A DNA stretch of 64,000 nucleotides from CAWVSB01 sp036960375. GTDB lineage: Bacteria; Pseudomonadota; Gammaproteobacteria; Pseudomonadales; CAWVSB01. The position numbers and the translations under genes are program-made. Where the stretch lies: NCBI GenBank assembly GCA_036960375.1, contig JBALVY010000001.1:310001-374000 (forward strand), given 5' to 3'. This document shows, piece by piece, positions 1 through 8,749 of this stretch. Below the pieces are notes generated by a model. It ran no database searches. It saw only the letters and a program-made list of their open reading frames with translations, and was not told the DNA's origin. The stretch's first letter is position 1, and every line of letters starts with the position of its first letter.

Positions 1-377
1 AAATGCCTGCGGTGGGCAATGCTATCGGCATCGTCTGCAGTCGCTTTAGGCGCAAACAGACAACAAATGCTAATTCGTTCAAAGTCAGCCTGAATATAGC
101 GCGCCTCCATGTCTGCCTCACCCAAACCCAGACCGGTCATAATCGCCTTGGGCATCTCGCGGACATAAATGGCTACACCATTAGTATTGGGCTCCGGGCT
201 GTCGAGGAAATAACCGTAATACCCGTCAGGGTGGTACAGGTTATCTTGTAGATCATATTCCTGGGCAGCCAGATCCTGAACACAGATAATGTCCGCATCC
301 TGATTTGTGGCCCAATCATAAAATCCGTTTTTTGCCGCTTGTTTGATTCCATCGGCACAAAAACTGATAACTCGCAT
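1..377 (-). CDS. crc: Crc-like protein of the ExoIII/EEP fold (3' part cut by window edge)
   Basis: The first 125 codons of an exonuclease III / endonuclease-exonuclease-phosphatase family protein run off the left edge. The start is ATG at 377 behind a GAGGG ribosome site. The sequence resembles Pseudomonas Crc, the Hfq-assisting catabolite repression protein, and lies divergent to pyrE as crc does in Pseudomonas. At the position of the ExoIII metal-binding Glu (LQET) it has Asp (VQDL, D35), as Crc does, and the early catalytic Asn7 is Cys. A nuclease role is therefore unlikely. Post-transcriptional regulation with Hfq is the family role and is inferred here. It could also be a degenerate ExoIII paralogue, because the C-terminal half is not visible. 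Confidence 0.8.
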   Translation of the reverse strand, partial: MRVISFCADGIKQAAKNGFYDWATNQDADIICVQDLAAQEYDLQDNLYHPDGYYGYFLDSPEPNTNGVAIYVREMPKAIMTGLGLGEADMEARYIQADFERISICCLFAPKATADDADSIAHRRH

Positions 378-531
378 AAAGTAACCCTCGTAAGCAGCGC
401 GTATGATACCTGAGCTGACCACTTATTGGAAAATTCGCTATTATATTTATTGGGTGACTAGTTGAATGCCTAAGCTCTCACGTACAATAGCCACTTCCCC
501 TATTCTAGTACGACTTGGAGTACCAGCGCGA

Positions 532-1170
532 ATGAAAGCGCATCAAAGAGAATTTATTGAACTGGCGATTCGCGCTGGCGCTTTGAAATTTGGCGAATTT
601 ACACTCAAATCTGGCCGAATCAGCCCGTATTTTTTTAATGCAGGAACATTTTCATCCGGCTCTGCACTGGATGTATTGGGCCGTTGTTATGCCGAGGCGA
701 TTGTCGAAAGCGGCGTTGATATGGACATAATTTTTGGCCCTGCGTATAAGGGTATTCCTCTTGCGGCTAGCACGGCAGTGGCCTTGGCGCGTCAAAATAT
801 CGATAAATCTTTTGCCTTTAACCGCAAAGAAGCCAAGCAGCATGGTGAAGGTGGTACGATTGTGGGCGCGCCATTGGCAGGCCGTGTATTGATTATTGAT
901 GATGTTATCACGGCGGGTACCGCAGTACGGGAAGTCATCGATATTATCCGTAGCCATGGCGCTGAACCGGCCGGTGTGGTTATTGGTCTTGATCGTTGTG
1001 AGCGCGGCCAGGGTGAATTGTCAGCTGTTCAGGAAGTAGAAAGAGATTATGGTATACCTGTCGTCAGTATTATCCGTATGGATCATGTACTGGGCTATTT
1101 GCAAGAACAGGGTGAGAGTGAGGGCCTGGTAGCGGCCATGACCGACTATCGTATCCAATATGGTGTTTAA
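532..1170 (+). CDS. pyrE: Orotate phosphoribosyltransferase
   Basis: The enzyme transfers orotate to PRPP, giving orotidine 5'-phosphate, the fifth step of pyrimidine synthesis, in the cytosol. The protein is 212 aa, close to the 213 aa of E. coli PyrE. The PRPP-binding loop VLIIDDVITAGTAVRE is intact near residues 120-135, and the N-terminal FTLKSGRISPYFFNAG segment is typical. The reading frame stays open upstream to 466, but the ATG at 532 gives the family length and has GGAG at 517-520. It is divergent from the Crc-like gene and followed after 9 bp by a DUF4124 gene. Confidence 0.95.
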   Translation: MKAHQREFIELAIRAGALKFGEFTLKSGRISPYFFNAGTFSSGSALDVLGRCYAEAIVESGVDMDIIFGPAYKGIPLAASTAVALARQNIDKSFAFNRKEAKQHGEGGTIVGAPLAGRVLIIDDVITAGTAVREVIDIIRSHGAEPAGVVIGLDRCERGQGELSAVQEVERDYGIPVVSIIRMDHVLGYLQEQGESEGLVAAMTDYRIQYGV

Positions 1171-1179
1171 CATAAAATA

Positions 1180-1833
1180 ATGAAACAGAGACTACGCATA
1201 CTAACTGCCATATTGGTGTTACAGGGCATTGCCCTGGAAGCACAGGCGGCCGGGCAATATTACCGCTACGCGACGCCATCCGGAGTCAAAGTCATATCTG
1301 ACAGTATTCCACCAGAGCTGGCCCGTCATGGCTATGAAATCATTCGCCTAAACGGCGAAGTAATAAAAACGGTCCCTCGCCAGCTTACCGAAGAGGAATT
1401 GAAAGTCTACCAAGCTGGAGAAGCAGAGCGTAAAAAACAGAGAGACGAAGAGAAACGACTGAAGAAGTGGGATGAAACCTTATTACTACGCTATAGCCGC
1501 TCTAAGGATATTGAGGAAGCTGGCGAGAGGGCTCTGAGAGAAGTCGATATACGCATTCGATTGCTACAAAATAATCTAAAAGCACAAAAAGAAGCGCTTG
1601 AGGCCAATCAGATGGAATTAGCCAAGCTTCAACGAAAAGGTAAAGAGCCTAAAAAGATCCTGTTGGATACGGCAGCGGGCCTGAAGCAGGAAATATCCTA
1701 TACCGAAACCTCTCTGGCTCAGAGAATAAAGGATCGTAAGACAGTTGAGCAATCGTATGCGGCTGATTTGGAACGGTTCCAATTGTTGTCAGAGAGAATC
1801 CGTCTGCGACAGGAATTAAGCAAACAGCGTTAA
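1180..1833 (+). CDS. DUF4124 domain secreted/periplasmic protein
   Basis: A 217-aa protein with a signal peptide (hydrophobic stretch after MKQR, cleavage likely after AQA near residue 24). It has a short DUF4124-like domain at about residues 25-65 (YYRYATPSGVKVISDSIPPE) and then a long charged helical region rich in Lys, Glu and Arg that probably forms a coiled coil. No catalytic motif is visible and the function is unknown. It starts 9 bp after pyrE, probably on the same transcript, with no clear Shine-Dalgarno. It ends 4 bp short of the convergent slmA stop. Confidence 0.75.
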   Translation: MKQRLRILTAILVLQGIALEAQAAGQYYRYATPSGVKVISDSIPPELARHGYEIIRLNGEVIKTVPRQLTEEELKVYQAGEAERKKQRDEEKRLKKWDETLLLRYSRSKDIEEAGERALREVDIRIRLLQNNLKAQKEALEANQMELAKLQRKGKEPKKILLDTAAGLKQEISYTETSLAQRIKDRKTVEQSYAADLERFQLLSERIRLRQELSKQR

Positions 1834-1837
1834 CAGC

Positions 1838-2461
1838 TTAGATGTTACTGCTTAGGCTGGAATCAACTTTGCGCACCATACCCTCCAGTAAAATAGGCAA
1901 TTGCTCGGACCAATACTCCGTTGGTCGGCGTTTGAATTCGCTTCGTACATATTGATGAATACGACCATCAGCCGCGGCCATCAGCAGGTTGGCGGTGGCA
2001 CTTACAGTTATGACGGTACGCAAGCCCTCACGAATTTCAGCTTCTCGAAGAATTTGTTTGATCTGTAACTCAATGCGATCAAAAAACTGCACCACTCGGG
2101 CATGCAATTTTTCGTTTTCACCGGTAATGGCATCGCCCGTTAATATACGCGTTATGCCAGGGTTTTTTTCACAAAAAGTGAGTATCAGGCTAAGGATTTT
2201 AGCGATGCTGTCAAGCGCCCCCGATTGCTCGGCAGTGATGACATTCACGCGACTGAAAATGGCTTCCTCTACGAACTCTATCAGTCCTTCAAACATCTTG
2301 AATTTACTGGGAAAATGTCGATACAGGGCCGCTTCAGACACGCCGACTTCACGAGCCAACGCTGCTGTTGTTATACGCTTACCGGGATGGTGTTCCAGAT
2401 GATGCGCTAGCGCCTGCAGAATTCCCTGGCGGCGAGATGTTTTTTTTTCAGTATGTGGCAT
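1838..2461 (-). CDS. slmA: Nucleoid occlusion factor SlmA (TetR family)
   Basis: SlmA binds chromosomal SBS sites and antagonises FtsZ polymerisation over the nucleoid. The protein is 207 aa with an N-terminal TetR-type helix-turn-helix (ITTAALAREVGVSEAALYRHFPSKFKMFEGLIEF, about residues 30-63, quoted as two adjoining blocks ITTAALAREVGVSEAAL and YRHFPSKFKMFEGL). The C-terminal ligand/FtsZ-binding helices match the SlmA pattern (FCEKNPGITRILTGDA, AADGRIHQYVRSEFKRRPTE). Its place between argB and pyrE matches its usual neighbourhood. Confidence 0.93.
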   Translation of the reverse strand: MPHTEKKTSRRQGILQALAHHLEHHPGKRITTAALAREVGVSEAALYRHFPSKFKMFEGLIEFVEEAIFSRVNVITAEQSGALDSIAKILSLILTFCEKNPGITRILTGDAITGENEKLHARVVQFFDRIELQIKQILREAEIREGLRTVITVSATANLLMAAADGRIHQYVRSEFKRRPTEYWSEQLPILLEGMVRKVDSSLSSNI

Positions 2462-2586
2462 ACCGCGTCGCTTTTTATTTTACGTTTTTATGGTGGCCGC
2501 AGCAGATGATTTTTTGCGGTGGAGAATCATCCTAACGGCAAGCACCGCTGCTGGCAATATGCAAAGTGCCGTAGTCGATAAAATAG

Positions 2587-3498
2587 TCAGTTTATCACTG
2601 AACGTTTGTTGGTAATCAAGGTACCTACACCTTCGTTGGTAAATATCTCCAGAAGTACTGCATGGGGAACGCGGCCATCAATAATATGGGCGGAGGTGAC
2701 GCCGCCTTTAACCGACTCCAGCGCGCAATTAATTTTGGGTAACATTCCGCCGTATATGGTGCCGTCTGCTATTAGTTCAGCAACCTCATTAGTTGACAGG
2801 CCCGTTAATACCTCACCCTTTTTGTCTTGCAGTCCTTGAACATTAGTCAGTAAAACCAGTTTTTCTGCCTGCATGACTTCGGCAATTTTCCCGGCAACGA
2901 TGTCGGCATTAATATTAAACGAAGTACCGTCGCGGCCAGCACCAATAGGTGCGATGACTGGAATGAAGTTACTGCTGATAAGCGTATTCAGTACTTCGGT
3001 GTTTATAGCGGTGATTTCGCCAACGTGCCCGTAATCAATAATCTCCGGTACGTCGGTTTCTGGAGACAGCCTTTCAACCTTGAGCTGACGAGCCCGAATC
3101 AGGTTGCCATCTTTGCCAGTGATACCGATGGCTCGTCCCCCGTGCTGGTTAATGGTAGCCACAATGCCTTTATTAACGGCGCCGCCTAAAACCATTTCGA
3201 CAACATCCATGGTTTCCTGGGTAGTGACTCGCATACCATCAATAAACTCTGACTGAATATTGAGTTTCTCTAACAAGTCCCCTATTTGCGGGCCACCACC
3301 ATGTACCACAATGGGGTTCATTCCAACCAGCTTCATAAGCACAATATCACGTGCAAAATCATGATTTAGCTCAGGTTCTACCATCGCGTTGCCACCAAAT
3401 TTCACCACAATGGTTTTTCCGGCAAAGCGTTGGATATACGGCAATGCCTCAGTTAAGACATTGGCGACTTCCATGGCATTTTTCAGTTCGGCGGACAT
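2587..3498 (-). CDS. argB: Acetylglutamate kinase
   Basis: Phosphorylates N-acetyl-L-glutamate with ATP, the second step of arginine synthesis. The protein is 303 aa, the longer arginine-sensitive type found in Pseudomonas, with an N-terminal helix before the kinase core. Visible motifs are IVVKFGGNAMVEPEL, VVHGGGPQIGDLL, NINADIVAGKIAEVM near residue 200 and GGMLPKINCALESVKGG. The N-terminal extension suggests a hexameric, arginine-inhibited enzyme (inference). It lies 16 bp downstream of the algC-like gene and is probably cotranscribed with it. Confidence 0.96.
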   Translation of the reverse strand: MSAELKNAMEVANVLTEALPYIQRFAGKTIVVKFGGNAMVEPELNHDFARDIVLMKLVGMNPIVVHGGGPQIGDLLEKLNIQSEFIDGMRVTTQETMDVVEMVLGGAVNKGIVATINQHGGRAIGITGKDGNLIRARQLKVERLSPETDVPEIIDYGHVGEITAINTEVLNTLISSNFIPVIAPIGAGRDGTSFNINADIVAGKIAEVMQAEKLVLLTNVQGLQDKKGEVLTGLSTNEVAELIADGTIYGGMLPKINCALESVKGGVTSAHIIDGRVPHAVLLEIFTNEGVGTLITNKRSVIN

Positions 3499-3514
3499 AA
3501 ATTTCTCGTCTTGC

Positions 3515-6049
3515 TTATAGTTTGACCGACAGTGACGGCTGTTCTGCCAGTAGTGCGTACTTAAAGCGCTGTTTGATTTCTTTCAGCGCCATTATGTTGT
3601 CAGCTTCAAAGCGTAATATTAAATTTGAAGTTGTATTGGAGGCTCTTAGCAGACCCCAGCCTTCGGGGTAGTCTACCCGCAGGCCGTCAATTTTTGTCAG
3701 CTGTGCATCGCCAAAGGCGGCATTCTGGCTGATGGCCTCAACAATGGCAAATTTGTCCTGTTCGTCGATAGCGATAGCGATTTCCGGCGTACTCGGTGGC
3801 ATTGGGAAATCGCCAGCGATTTTGTCTAGAGGCTCCTGATAGCGATTGATAATTTCGAGTAATCGAGCGCCGGCGTAAATACCATCATCAAAGCCGAACC
3901 AGCTATCGTTAAAAAAGAAGTGTGCGCTGCATTCTCCACCCAGTGCGGCATTGGTTTCGTTCACTTTGGCGCGAATCATAGAGTGTCCGCTCTTCCACAT
4001 CAGCGGTTTGCCACCGTGCTGCACGATAGTTTGATCCAGTACACGGGAGCATTTAACATCATAGACAATGGTAGAGCCTGGTTCTTTGCTGAGAACGTCG
4101 CGAGCAAAAATTGCGAGCAATGTATCGGCGACAACCACTTGTCCCGTGCCTGTGACAACCCCAAGGCGATCACCGTCGCCGTCAAAGGCCAGTCCAATAT
4201 GGGCCTCGCAGGTATTCACCATGGTAATTAAATCACTCAGGTTTTCAGCCACAGTTGGATCAGGATGGTGATTGGGGAAGTTGCCATCGACATCGCAATA
4301 GAGGGGTATTACCTCGCAGTTGAGAGCGCTAAAAACGAGTGTGGCGATGTTACCAGCGATACCATTACCGGCATCGATAACAACACGCATCGGCTCCAGC
4401 GGGCCAATTTCTTTGGCAATATAATCGACGTATCTCTCTTCTATTGATTGCTCGGAGTATTCCCCATGTCCGTTGGTAAACTGCTTTTCGGCTATGCGCT
4501 GATAAAGCTGTTGAATCTCTTCTGCGGTCAGGCTCGCCTGATTTTGCACCATTTTGATGCCGTTATATTCTTTCGGGTTGTGGCTGCCCGTTACCATAAG
4601 GCCATTGCTGATGCCCAGTGTATGGGTGGCAAAGTTCATCAAAGGTGTTGGTACGGCACCAATGTTGGTGACATTGGCGCCACTATCTAATAAACCCTGT
4701 ACCAGATGATCAGTTATTTCAGGGCTGCTTAGCCGCCCGTCACGGGCAACAATGACCGACTTGCTCTGCTCATCCAGATTGCTGCCAAAGCCTCTTCCTA
4801 TTTGATAAGCCGCACTGTCACTTAATTCAGTGCCAGCCAGTCCGCGGATGTCGTAGGCACGAAAAATATGCGCAGGCATGCTGACATATTCGGGCTCATG
4901 GCCACCTTCAAATAGATTGAGTTCAGGTGTTAGTACGGCTGCAGGCTCAATGGTTTCTTTGACTATAGCCGAGCGTTTTTTTTCAGCTTTTTTTTGTGCT
5001 GGTTTGGCCTGCTTCTTGGTTTGCTCGGTTGCACGTTGTTGTCTAGCAGTAATTTTCTCGGCTCGTAATCTGCGTGCTCGCTCAGCGATTTCTGCCAGCG
5101 GGGCAAGCGTCAGTGCCGGGTCTGCAGGTTCAGCCGGAGACTGGCCCAGCATTGCCAGGTATTGGTCCAGTGCGGCGGCTTCGCGGGTGAGTATTCCGAC
5201 GGTACTACGATAGATCAGTCCACACAGTAGAAATACCACCACAACGGCGCCTGCATAGGAGAGCCAGATAATGGTGGTATCCATGGAGGCTATGGCTTGT
5301 AACGCTTTTGAAGGAATAAAGGTCAATCGCCAGTTGTTGCTGTTCTCTACCGTTGCCATCACAGCTGGGGCGCTGTCACTGCCTACCCCGATGCGAGCCA
5401 GACTGATGGGGTTCTGGGCATGGTGCCCCTGCTCCAGGATTAGTTCTCCCTGATTAACGGCCAATTTGGCCAACTGTTTAGTTAAGGCATTTATGCGGAT
5501 ATTGAGCAATGCGACGCCAACAATGGTGCCTTTTGTATCTTTTATGGGTTGCGCCAACACCAGTTTGAAATTTTTGCCGTTAGTGCTGGCTTCGGGATAA
5601 GCCGGCTCGTCGTAGCTGGCGGCTCGAATCATATCGATTTCGATCGGGTTGAATTGCTCAGCGGGAAAGCTGCTCGCGGCAATACCCAGTGGGCTTAGCG
5701 GAAGTAAGGTCAGCTTGACGGCATCTGCATAGGCTTCCTGAAACTCCTCGGCAATGAGCTCGCGCTCGTCATCAAGAGCGGTTGTTACCGCATGCCGCAC
5801 TAGATCGTAGTTGGCTAATCGAGCTAAATCCTCCTGTTGGCTGCTCAGGTAGCCCGCGACAGCTCTTGAGTAGTCATCAACTTTTTGGCTGCTCATCAGG
5901 ATAAGCTGTCGTTCGTTGGCTTGGTTGACGATAACAAAATGTACTAATAGAGCACTACCCACAAACAGCAGGCTGGCGACTAGCCCCAAGGCCAATATTG
6001 GCCGAAGTAGTTTTTTCAGGCTGGCTTTATTTTGTACGGCAATATTCAT
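3515..6049 (-). CDS. algC: Membrane-anchored phosphomannomutase/phosphoglucomutase (AlgC with N-terminal sensor-like region)
   Basis: An 844-aa fusion. About residues 20-40 and 260-282 are membrane segments flanking an extracytoplasmic region that resembles a single-Cache sensor. A Lys/Ala/Glu-rich linker (about 330-375) follows, then a full alpha-D-phosphohexomutase from about residue 388. The phosphoserine loop TGSHNPKEYNG puts the catalytic Ser at 489, and the metal loop DGDGDRLG is intact. The enzyme interconverts mannose-6-P/mannose-1-P and glucose-6-P/glucose-1-P for exopolysaccharide and LPS precursors. Long AlgC forms with this N-terminus also exist in Pseudomonas annotations. What the sensor region does is unknown. 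It sits between coaBC and argB on one strand. Confidence 0.9.
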   Translation of the reverse strand: MNIAVQNKASLKKLLRPILALGLVASLLFVGSALLVHFVIVNQANERQLILMSSQKVDDYSRAVAGYLSSQQEDLARLANYDLVRHAVTTALDDERELIAEEFQEAYADAVKLTLLPLSPLGIAASSFPAEQFNPIEIDMIRAASYDEPAYPEASTNGKNFKLVLAQPIKDTKGTIVGVALLNIRINALTKQLAKLAVNQGELILEQGHHAQNPISLARIGVGSDSAPAVMATVENSNNWRLTFIPSKALQAIASMDTTIIWLSYAGAVVVVFLLCGLIYRSTVGILTREAAALDQYLAMLGQSPAEPADPALTLAPLAEIAERARRLRAEKITARQQRATEQTKKQAKPAQKKAEKKRSAIVKETIEPAAVLTPELNLFEGGHEPEYVSMPAHIFRAYDIRGLAGTELSDSAAYQIGRGFGSNLDEQSKSVIVARDGRLSSPEITDHLVQGLLDSGANVTNIGAVPTPLMNFATHTLGISNGLMVTGSHNPKEYNGIKMVQNQASLTAEEIQQLYQRIAEKQFTNGHGEYSEQSIEERYVDYIAKEIGPLEPMRVVIDAGNGIAGNIATLVFSALNCEVIPLYCDVDGNFPNHHPDPTVAENLSDLITMVNTCEAHIGLAFDGDGDRLGVVTGTGQVVVADTLLAIFARDVLSKEPGSTIVYDVKCSRVLDQTIVQHGGKPLMWKSGHSMIRAKVNETNAALGGECSAHFFFNDSWFGFDDGIYAGARLLEIINRYQEPLDKIAGDFPMPPSTPEIAIAIDEQDKFAIVEAISQNAAFGDAQLTKIDGLRVDYPEGWGLLRASNTTSNLILRFEADNIMALKEIKQRFKYALLAEQPSLSVKL

Positions 6050-6135
6050 AAGGCGTAATGGCTCTATATTGTTTGCGCAATTTAGTGCAAGTGCCAGTCA
6101 TTAGGCTTGTATTCTGTTGCAAAGCGGTTCGTTTG

Positions 6136-7329
6136 TCACTTTTTGTGGGCGGCAATAAGGGCTACCAGGCTGCGAGCAAGCTGTGTTTTTGAGCTTAAGC
6201 CGAGCTCTTGTTCTCCATCGGCCCATATGGCTACGGCCTCATTGGCGTCACTATTAAAGCCAATGTCGGTACGTGACACGTCGTTGGCAACGATCATATC
6301 CAGATTCTTACGTGCCAGTTTGTCTCTGGCATAGTGTTTGACGTCCTGAGTTTCTGCAGCAAAACCCACGGTGAAGGGTTTGTCGGCTAAAGCCGCTACC
6401 TGCGCCAGTATATCGGGGTTACGCTCCAGTGTGAGAGTCATGGTTTGTGCGTTTTTTTTGATTTTTTGATCTTCGGCCTGGGCCGGCCTGTAGTCGGCAA
6501 CCGCTGCTGTAGCAATAAAAATATCGCAGCTGGATACGAGCTTCAGCGTAGCATCCAGCATCTCTTGAGCGCTGGAGACGTCTGTTCTGCTTACATTGGC
6601 CGGGGTGGCGAGGTTGACTGGCCCTGCAATGAGATGAACGCGGGCACCGGCCTCTTGCGCCGCAGCGGCAATAGCAAAACCCATTTTTCCGGAGGAATGA
6701 TTGCTGATATAGCGTACCGGGTCCAGAGCCTCTCGGGTTGGCCCTGCGGTTATCAGTAGCTGGCAGCCGTCGAGCAGGCGAGTATCGAACAGGGCTGCGG
6801 CATGATCCCGTAACTGCTCGGGCTCCAGCATTCTACCTGGGCCGACGTCACCGCATGCCTGTTCGCCCTGATTAGGGCCAAAAATGGCATACGCTCTTTG
6901 CGACAGTGTTGTCAGGTTGTCTTGTGTGGCGGGGTCTAGCCACATGGCTTGATTCATAGCGGGTGCTAGCGCAATGGGGGCGTTGGTGGCCAGAGCGAGA
7001 GTGGTGAGCAGGTCATCGGCTCGTCCGGTTGCCAATCTGGCCATAATATCGGCAGTAGCGGGTGCGATAATGACCAGATCAGCCCAGCGCGCCAGTTCGA
7101 TGTGGCCCATAGCGGCCTCAGCTTCCGGGTTGAGCAGGTCAAGGTGGACCGGGTTGCCTGACAGTGCCTGTAAAGTCAGCGGGGTAATGAATTCAGTCGC
7201 AGCCTTAGTCATTACGACCTGCACATGAGCACCAACCTCGGTTAGACGGCGGACTAGTTCAGCACTTTTATAGGCCGCGATGCCACCGCTAATGCCCAGG
7301 ATAATGTGTTTGTTTGCCAGTCGGTACAT
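6136..7329 (-). CDS. coaBC: Bifunctional phosphopantothenoylcysteine decarboxylase / phosphopantothenate-cysteine ligase
   Basis: Catalyses two steps of coenzyme A synthesis. The N-terminal flavoprotein CoaC half (about residues 1-190) has HIILGISGGIAAYKSAELVR and the PAMNQAMW motif. The C-terminal CoaB half has ITAGPTREALDPVRYISNHS and KKNAQTM in the CTP-dependent ligase. The frame is open for 85 codons upstream, but MYRLANKHIILG at 7329 matches family starts and gives 397 aa. It is divergent from radC, with which it shares a 91-bp promoter region. No dut follows it: the next gene downstream is the algC fusion, 86 bp away. Confidence 0.95.
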   Translation of the reverse strand: MYRLANKHIILGISGGIAAYKSAELVRRLTEVGAHVQVVMTKAATEFITPLTLQALSGNPVHLDLLNPEAEAAMGHIELARWADLVIIAPATADIMARLATGRADDLLTTLALATNAPIALAPAMNQAMWLDPATQDNLTTLSQRAYAIFGPNQGEQACGDVGPGRMLEPEQLRDHAAALFDTRLLDGCQLLITAGPTREALDPVRYISNHSSGKMGFAIAAAAQEAGARVHLIAGPVNLATPANVSRTDVSSAQEMLDATLKLVSSCDIFIATAAVADYRPAQAEDQKIKKNAQTMTLTLERNPDILAQVAALADKPFTVGFAAETQDVKHYARDKLARKNLDMIVANDVSRTDIGFNSDANEAVAIWADGEQELGLSSKTQLARSLVALIAAHKK

Positions 7330-7420
7330 GTTAAGTTGCCACAGTCGGTCCGTAAAAGGGTCGTTAAAGATAACATTGCGCAAAGGAATTGCGTAGTTTT
7401 TAGCCTGACAAGGAGTCGTT

Positions 7421-8095
7421 ATGGCAATAAGTGACTGGCCGCAAACCGAGCGGCCGCGTGAAAAACTTCTAAATTTGGGTCCCCACGCATTATCGGATGC
7501 CGAGTTGGTGGCAATTTTTCTGGGTAGTGGTATGGCGGGCAAAACGGCGCTCGACCTAGCGCGGGACTTATTGAACCGTTTCAATGGCTTAAGGGGCGTA
7601 TTAGAGGCAGACGCGACAACGTTTTGTGGCGTTCCAGGTGTCGGGCCGGTACGTTATGTCTTGCTTCAGGCTGGGCTGGAAATGTCTCGACGCCATTTAT
7701 TGCACTCTCTTTCGCCTGCCGAAGTCATGGATAGTCCTCAGGCTACCCGTAATTTTTTCAGCAGCCATTTGCGTCATCGCGAGCATGAAGTCTTTTCTGC
7801 GTTGTTTCTAGACAACCAGCATGCAGTGATCTGCTGTGAGGACTTATTTACCGGCACAATAGACGGTGCCAGCGTATACCCTCGAGAGGTGGTAAAGCGG
7901 GCTTTGGCGCTGAATGCGGCGGCGATAATATTTGCCCATAACCACCCGTCGGGGGTTGCCGAACCGAGTCAGGCGGATATTCGTATTACTCGTCGCTTGC
8001 AGGATGCTTTACAGCTGGTCGATATTCGGGTTCTTGATCATTTGGTTGTTGGTGACGGGCAGCCGGTATCATTGGCTGAGCGAGGATTATTATAG
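7421..8095 (+). CDS. radC: RadC/JAB-domain protein
   Basis: A 224-aa RadC family protein: N-terminal helix-hairpin-helix region (about residues 1-100, PREKLLNLGPHALSDAELVA and GVPGVGPVR) and a C-terminal MPN+/JAB metalloprotease-like domain. The zinc ligands are visible in IIFAHNHPSGVAEPSQAD. The original DNA-repair assignment of RadC is doubtful and its biochemical role is unresolved. The start at 7421 follows AAGGAG by 5-6 bases. The place between coaBC and rpmB is conserved in gammaproteobacteria. Confidence 0.93.
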   Translation: MAISDWPQTERPREKLLNLGPHALSDAELVAIFLGSGMAGKTALDLARDLLNRFNGLRGVLEADATTFCGVPGVGPVRYVLLQAGLEMSRRHLLHSLSPAEVMDSPQATRNFFSSHLRHREHEVFSALFLDNQHAVICCEDLFTGTIDGASVYPREVVKRALALNAAAIIFAHNHPSGVAEPSQADIRITRRLQDALQLVDIRVLDHLVVGDGQPVSLAERGLL

Positions 8096-8127
8096 CCAGC
8101 TAAAATGCGCGATTTTCGGCTAATCAG

Positions 8128-8156
8128 TTGCTATGGGCTATGGCTTCTGGTATAAA
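8128..8156 (+). promoter_or_regulatory. Sigma70-type promoter of rpmB-rpmG
   Basis: TTGCTA at 8128-8133 and TATAAA at 8151-8156 are separated by 17 bp, about 95 bp before the rpmB start. The bases after the -10 (GTCGCGCTCTGCG) are GC-rich, like the discriminators of growth-rate-regulated ribosomal promoters. Assigned from sequence only. Confidence 0.6.
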
Positions 8157-8253
8157 GTCGCGCTCTGCGAGAGCTGGAAAAACCAGTAACCAGATTTCGA
8201 ACCAAATTTTAGTGTAATTGAGTAAAACCACCGCGGGTGGAGAGGCAGTCAAC

Positions 8254-8490
8254 ATGTCAAGAGTATGTCAGGTTACAGGCAAGAGGCCAGTATCCGGGAA
8301 TAACGTTTCTCACGCAAAAAACCGTACCAAGCGTCGTTTTTTGCCAAATCTTCATTCTCATCGTTTTTGGGTTGAGTCTGAGAATCGTTTTATAAAGCTT
8401 CGTGTATCTGCCAAAGGTATGCGTATCATCGACAAATGCGGTATTGATCAGGTCCTTGTTGACCTGCGCGGTCGCGGCGAAAAGGTTTAA
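8254..8490 (+). CDS. rpmB: 50S ribosomal protein L28
   Basis: A 78-aa L28, same length as E. coli, beginning MSRVCQVTGKRPVSGNNVSH with the conserved KRRFLPNLHSHRFWVESE core. The start chosen is ATG at 8254, after GGAGAGG. The frame extends 12 codons further upstream to a TTG, without family support. It is the first gene of the rpmB-rpmG operon, 10 bp before rpmG. Confidence 0.97.
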   Translation: MSRVCQVTGKRPVSGNNVSHAKNRTKRRFLPNLHSHRFWVESENRFIKLRVSAKGMRIIDKCGIDQVLVDLRGRGEKV

Positions 8491-8500
8491 GGAGTAGATC

Positions 8501-8668
8501 ATGGCGAAAAGTGCACGCGATAAAATCCGTCTTAACTCTAGTGCTGGTACTGGTCATTTCTACACGACTGACAAGAACAAGCGTAATACTCCAGAGAAGA
8601 TGGAAATGAAAAAATATGATCCGGTCGTGCGTCAGCACGTCATGTACAAGGAAGGCAAAATTAAGTAG
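8501..8668 (+). CDS. rpmG: 50S ribosomal protein L33
   Basis: A 55-aa L33, read directly from the sequence: MAKSARDKIRLNSSAGTGHF begins the protein and HVMYKEGKIK ends it. It lacks the zinc-binding Cys pairs of the C+ form, so it does not need zinc. The ribosome site AAGGAG overlaps the rpmB stop region, so the two genes are cotranscribed and probably translationally linked. A factor-independent terminator follows 17 bp later. Confidence 0.96.
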   Translation: MAKSARDKIRLNSSAGTGHFYTTDKNKRNTPEKMEMKKYDPVVRQHVMYKEGKIK

Positions 8669-8682
8669 GCCTTGTACCCGGT

Positions 8683-8710
8683 AAAAGCCCGACTTGTGTC
8701 GGGCTTTTTT
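8683..8710 (+). terminator. Rho-independent terminator after rpmG
   Basis: Stem AGCCCGAC / GTCGGGCT (8 bp, 8686-8693 with 8698-8705), loop TTGT, followed by a T run. An A run precedes the stem. It closes the rpmB-rpmG operon. Confidence 0.9.
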
Positions 8711-8749
8711 GTGTCTGGTAAATAATCTTTACAGTGACAGGACCCTGTT

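Noticed and set aside
466..531. 22-codon N-terminal extension of PyrE.
   Set aside because: It is not seen in the family, and the ATG at 532 has a better ribosome site and gives the usual length.
2500..2586. Hydrophobic minus-strand frame of about 35 codons after argB (possible small membrane protein).
   Set aside because: It has no ATG or GTG start in frame and no ribosome site; the sequence alone does not support a gene.
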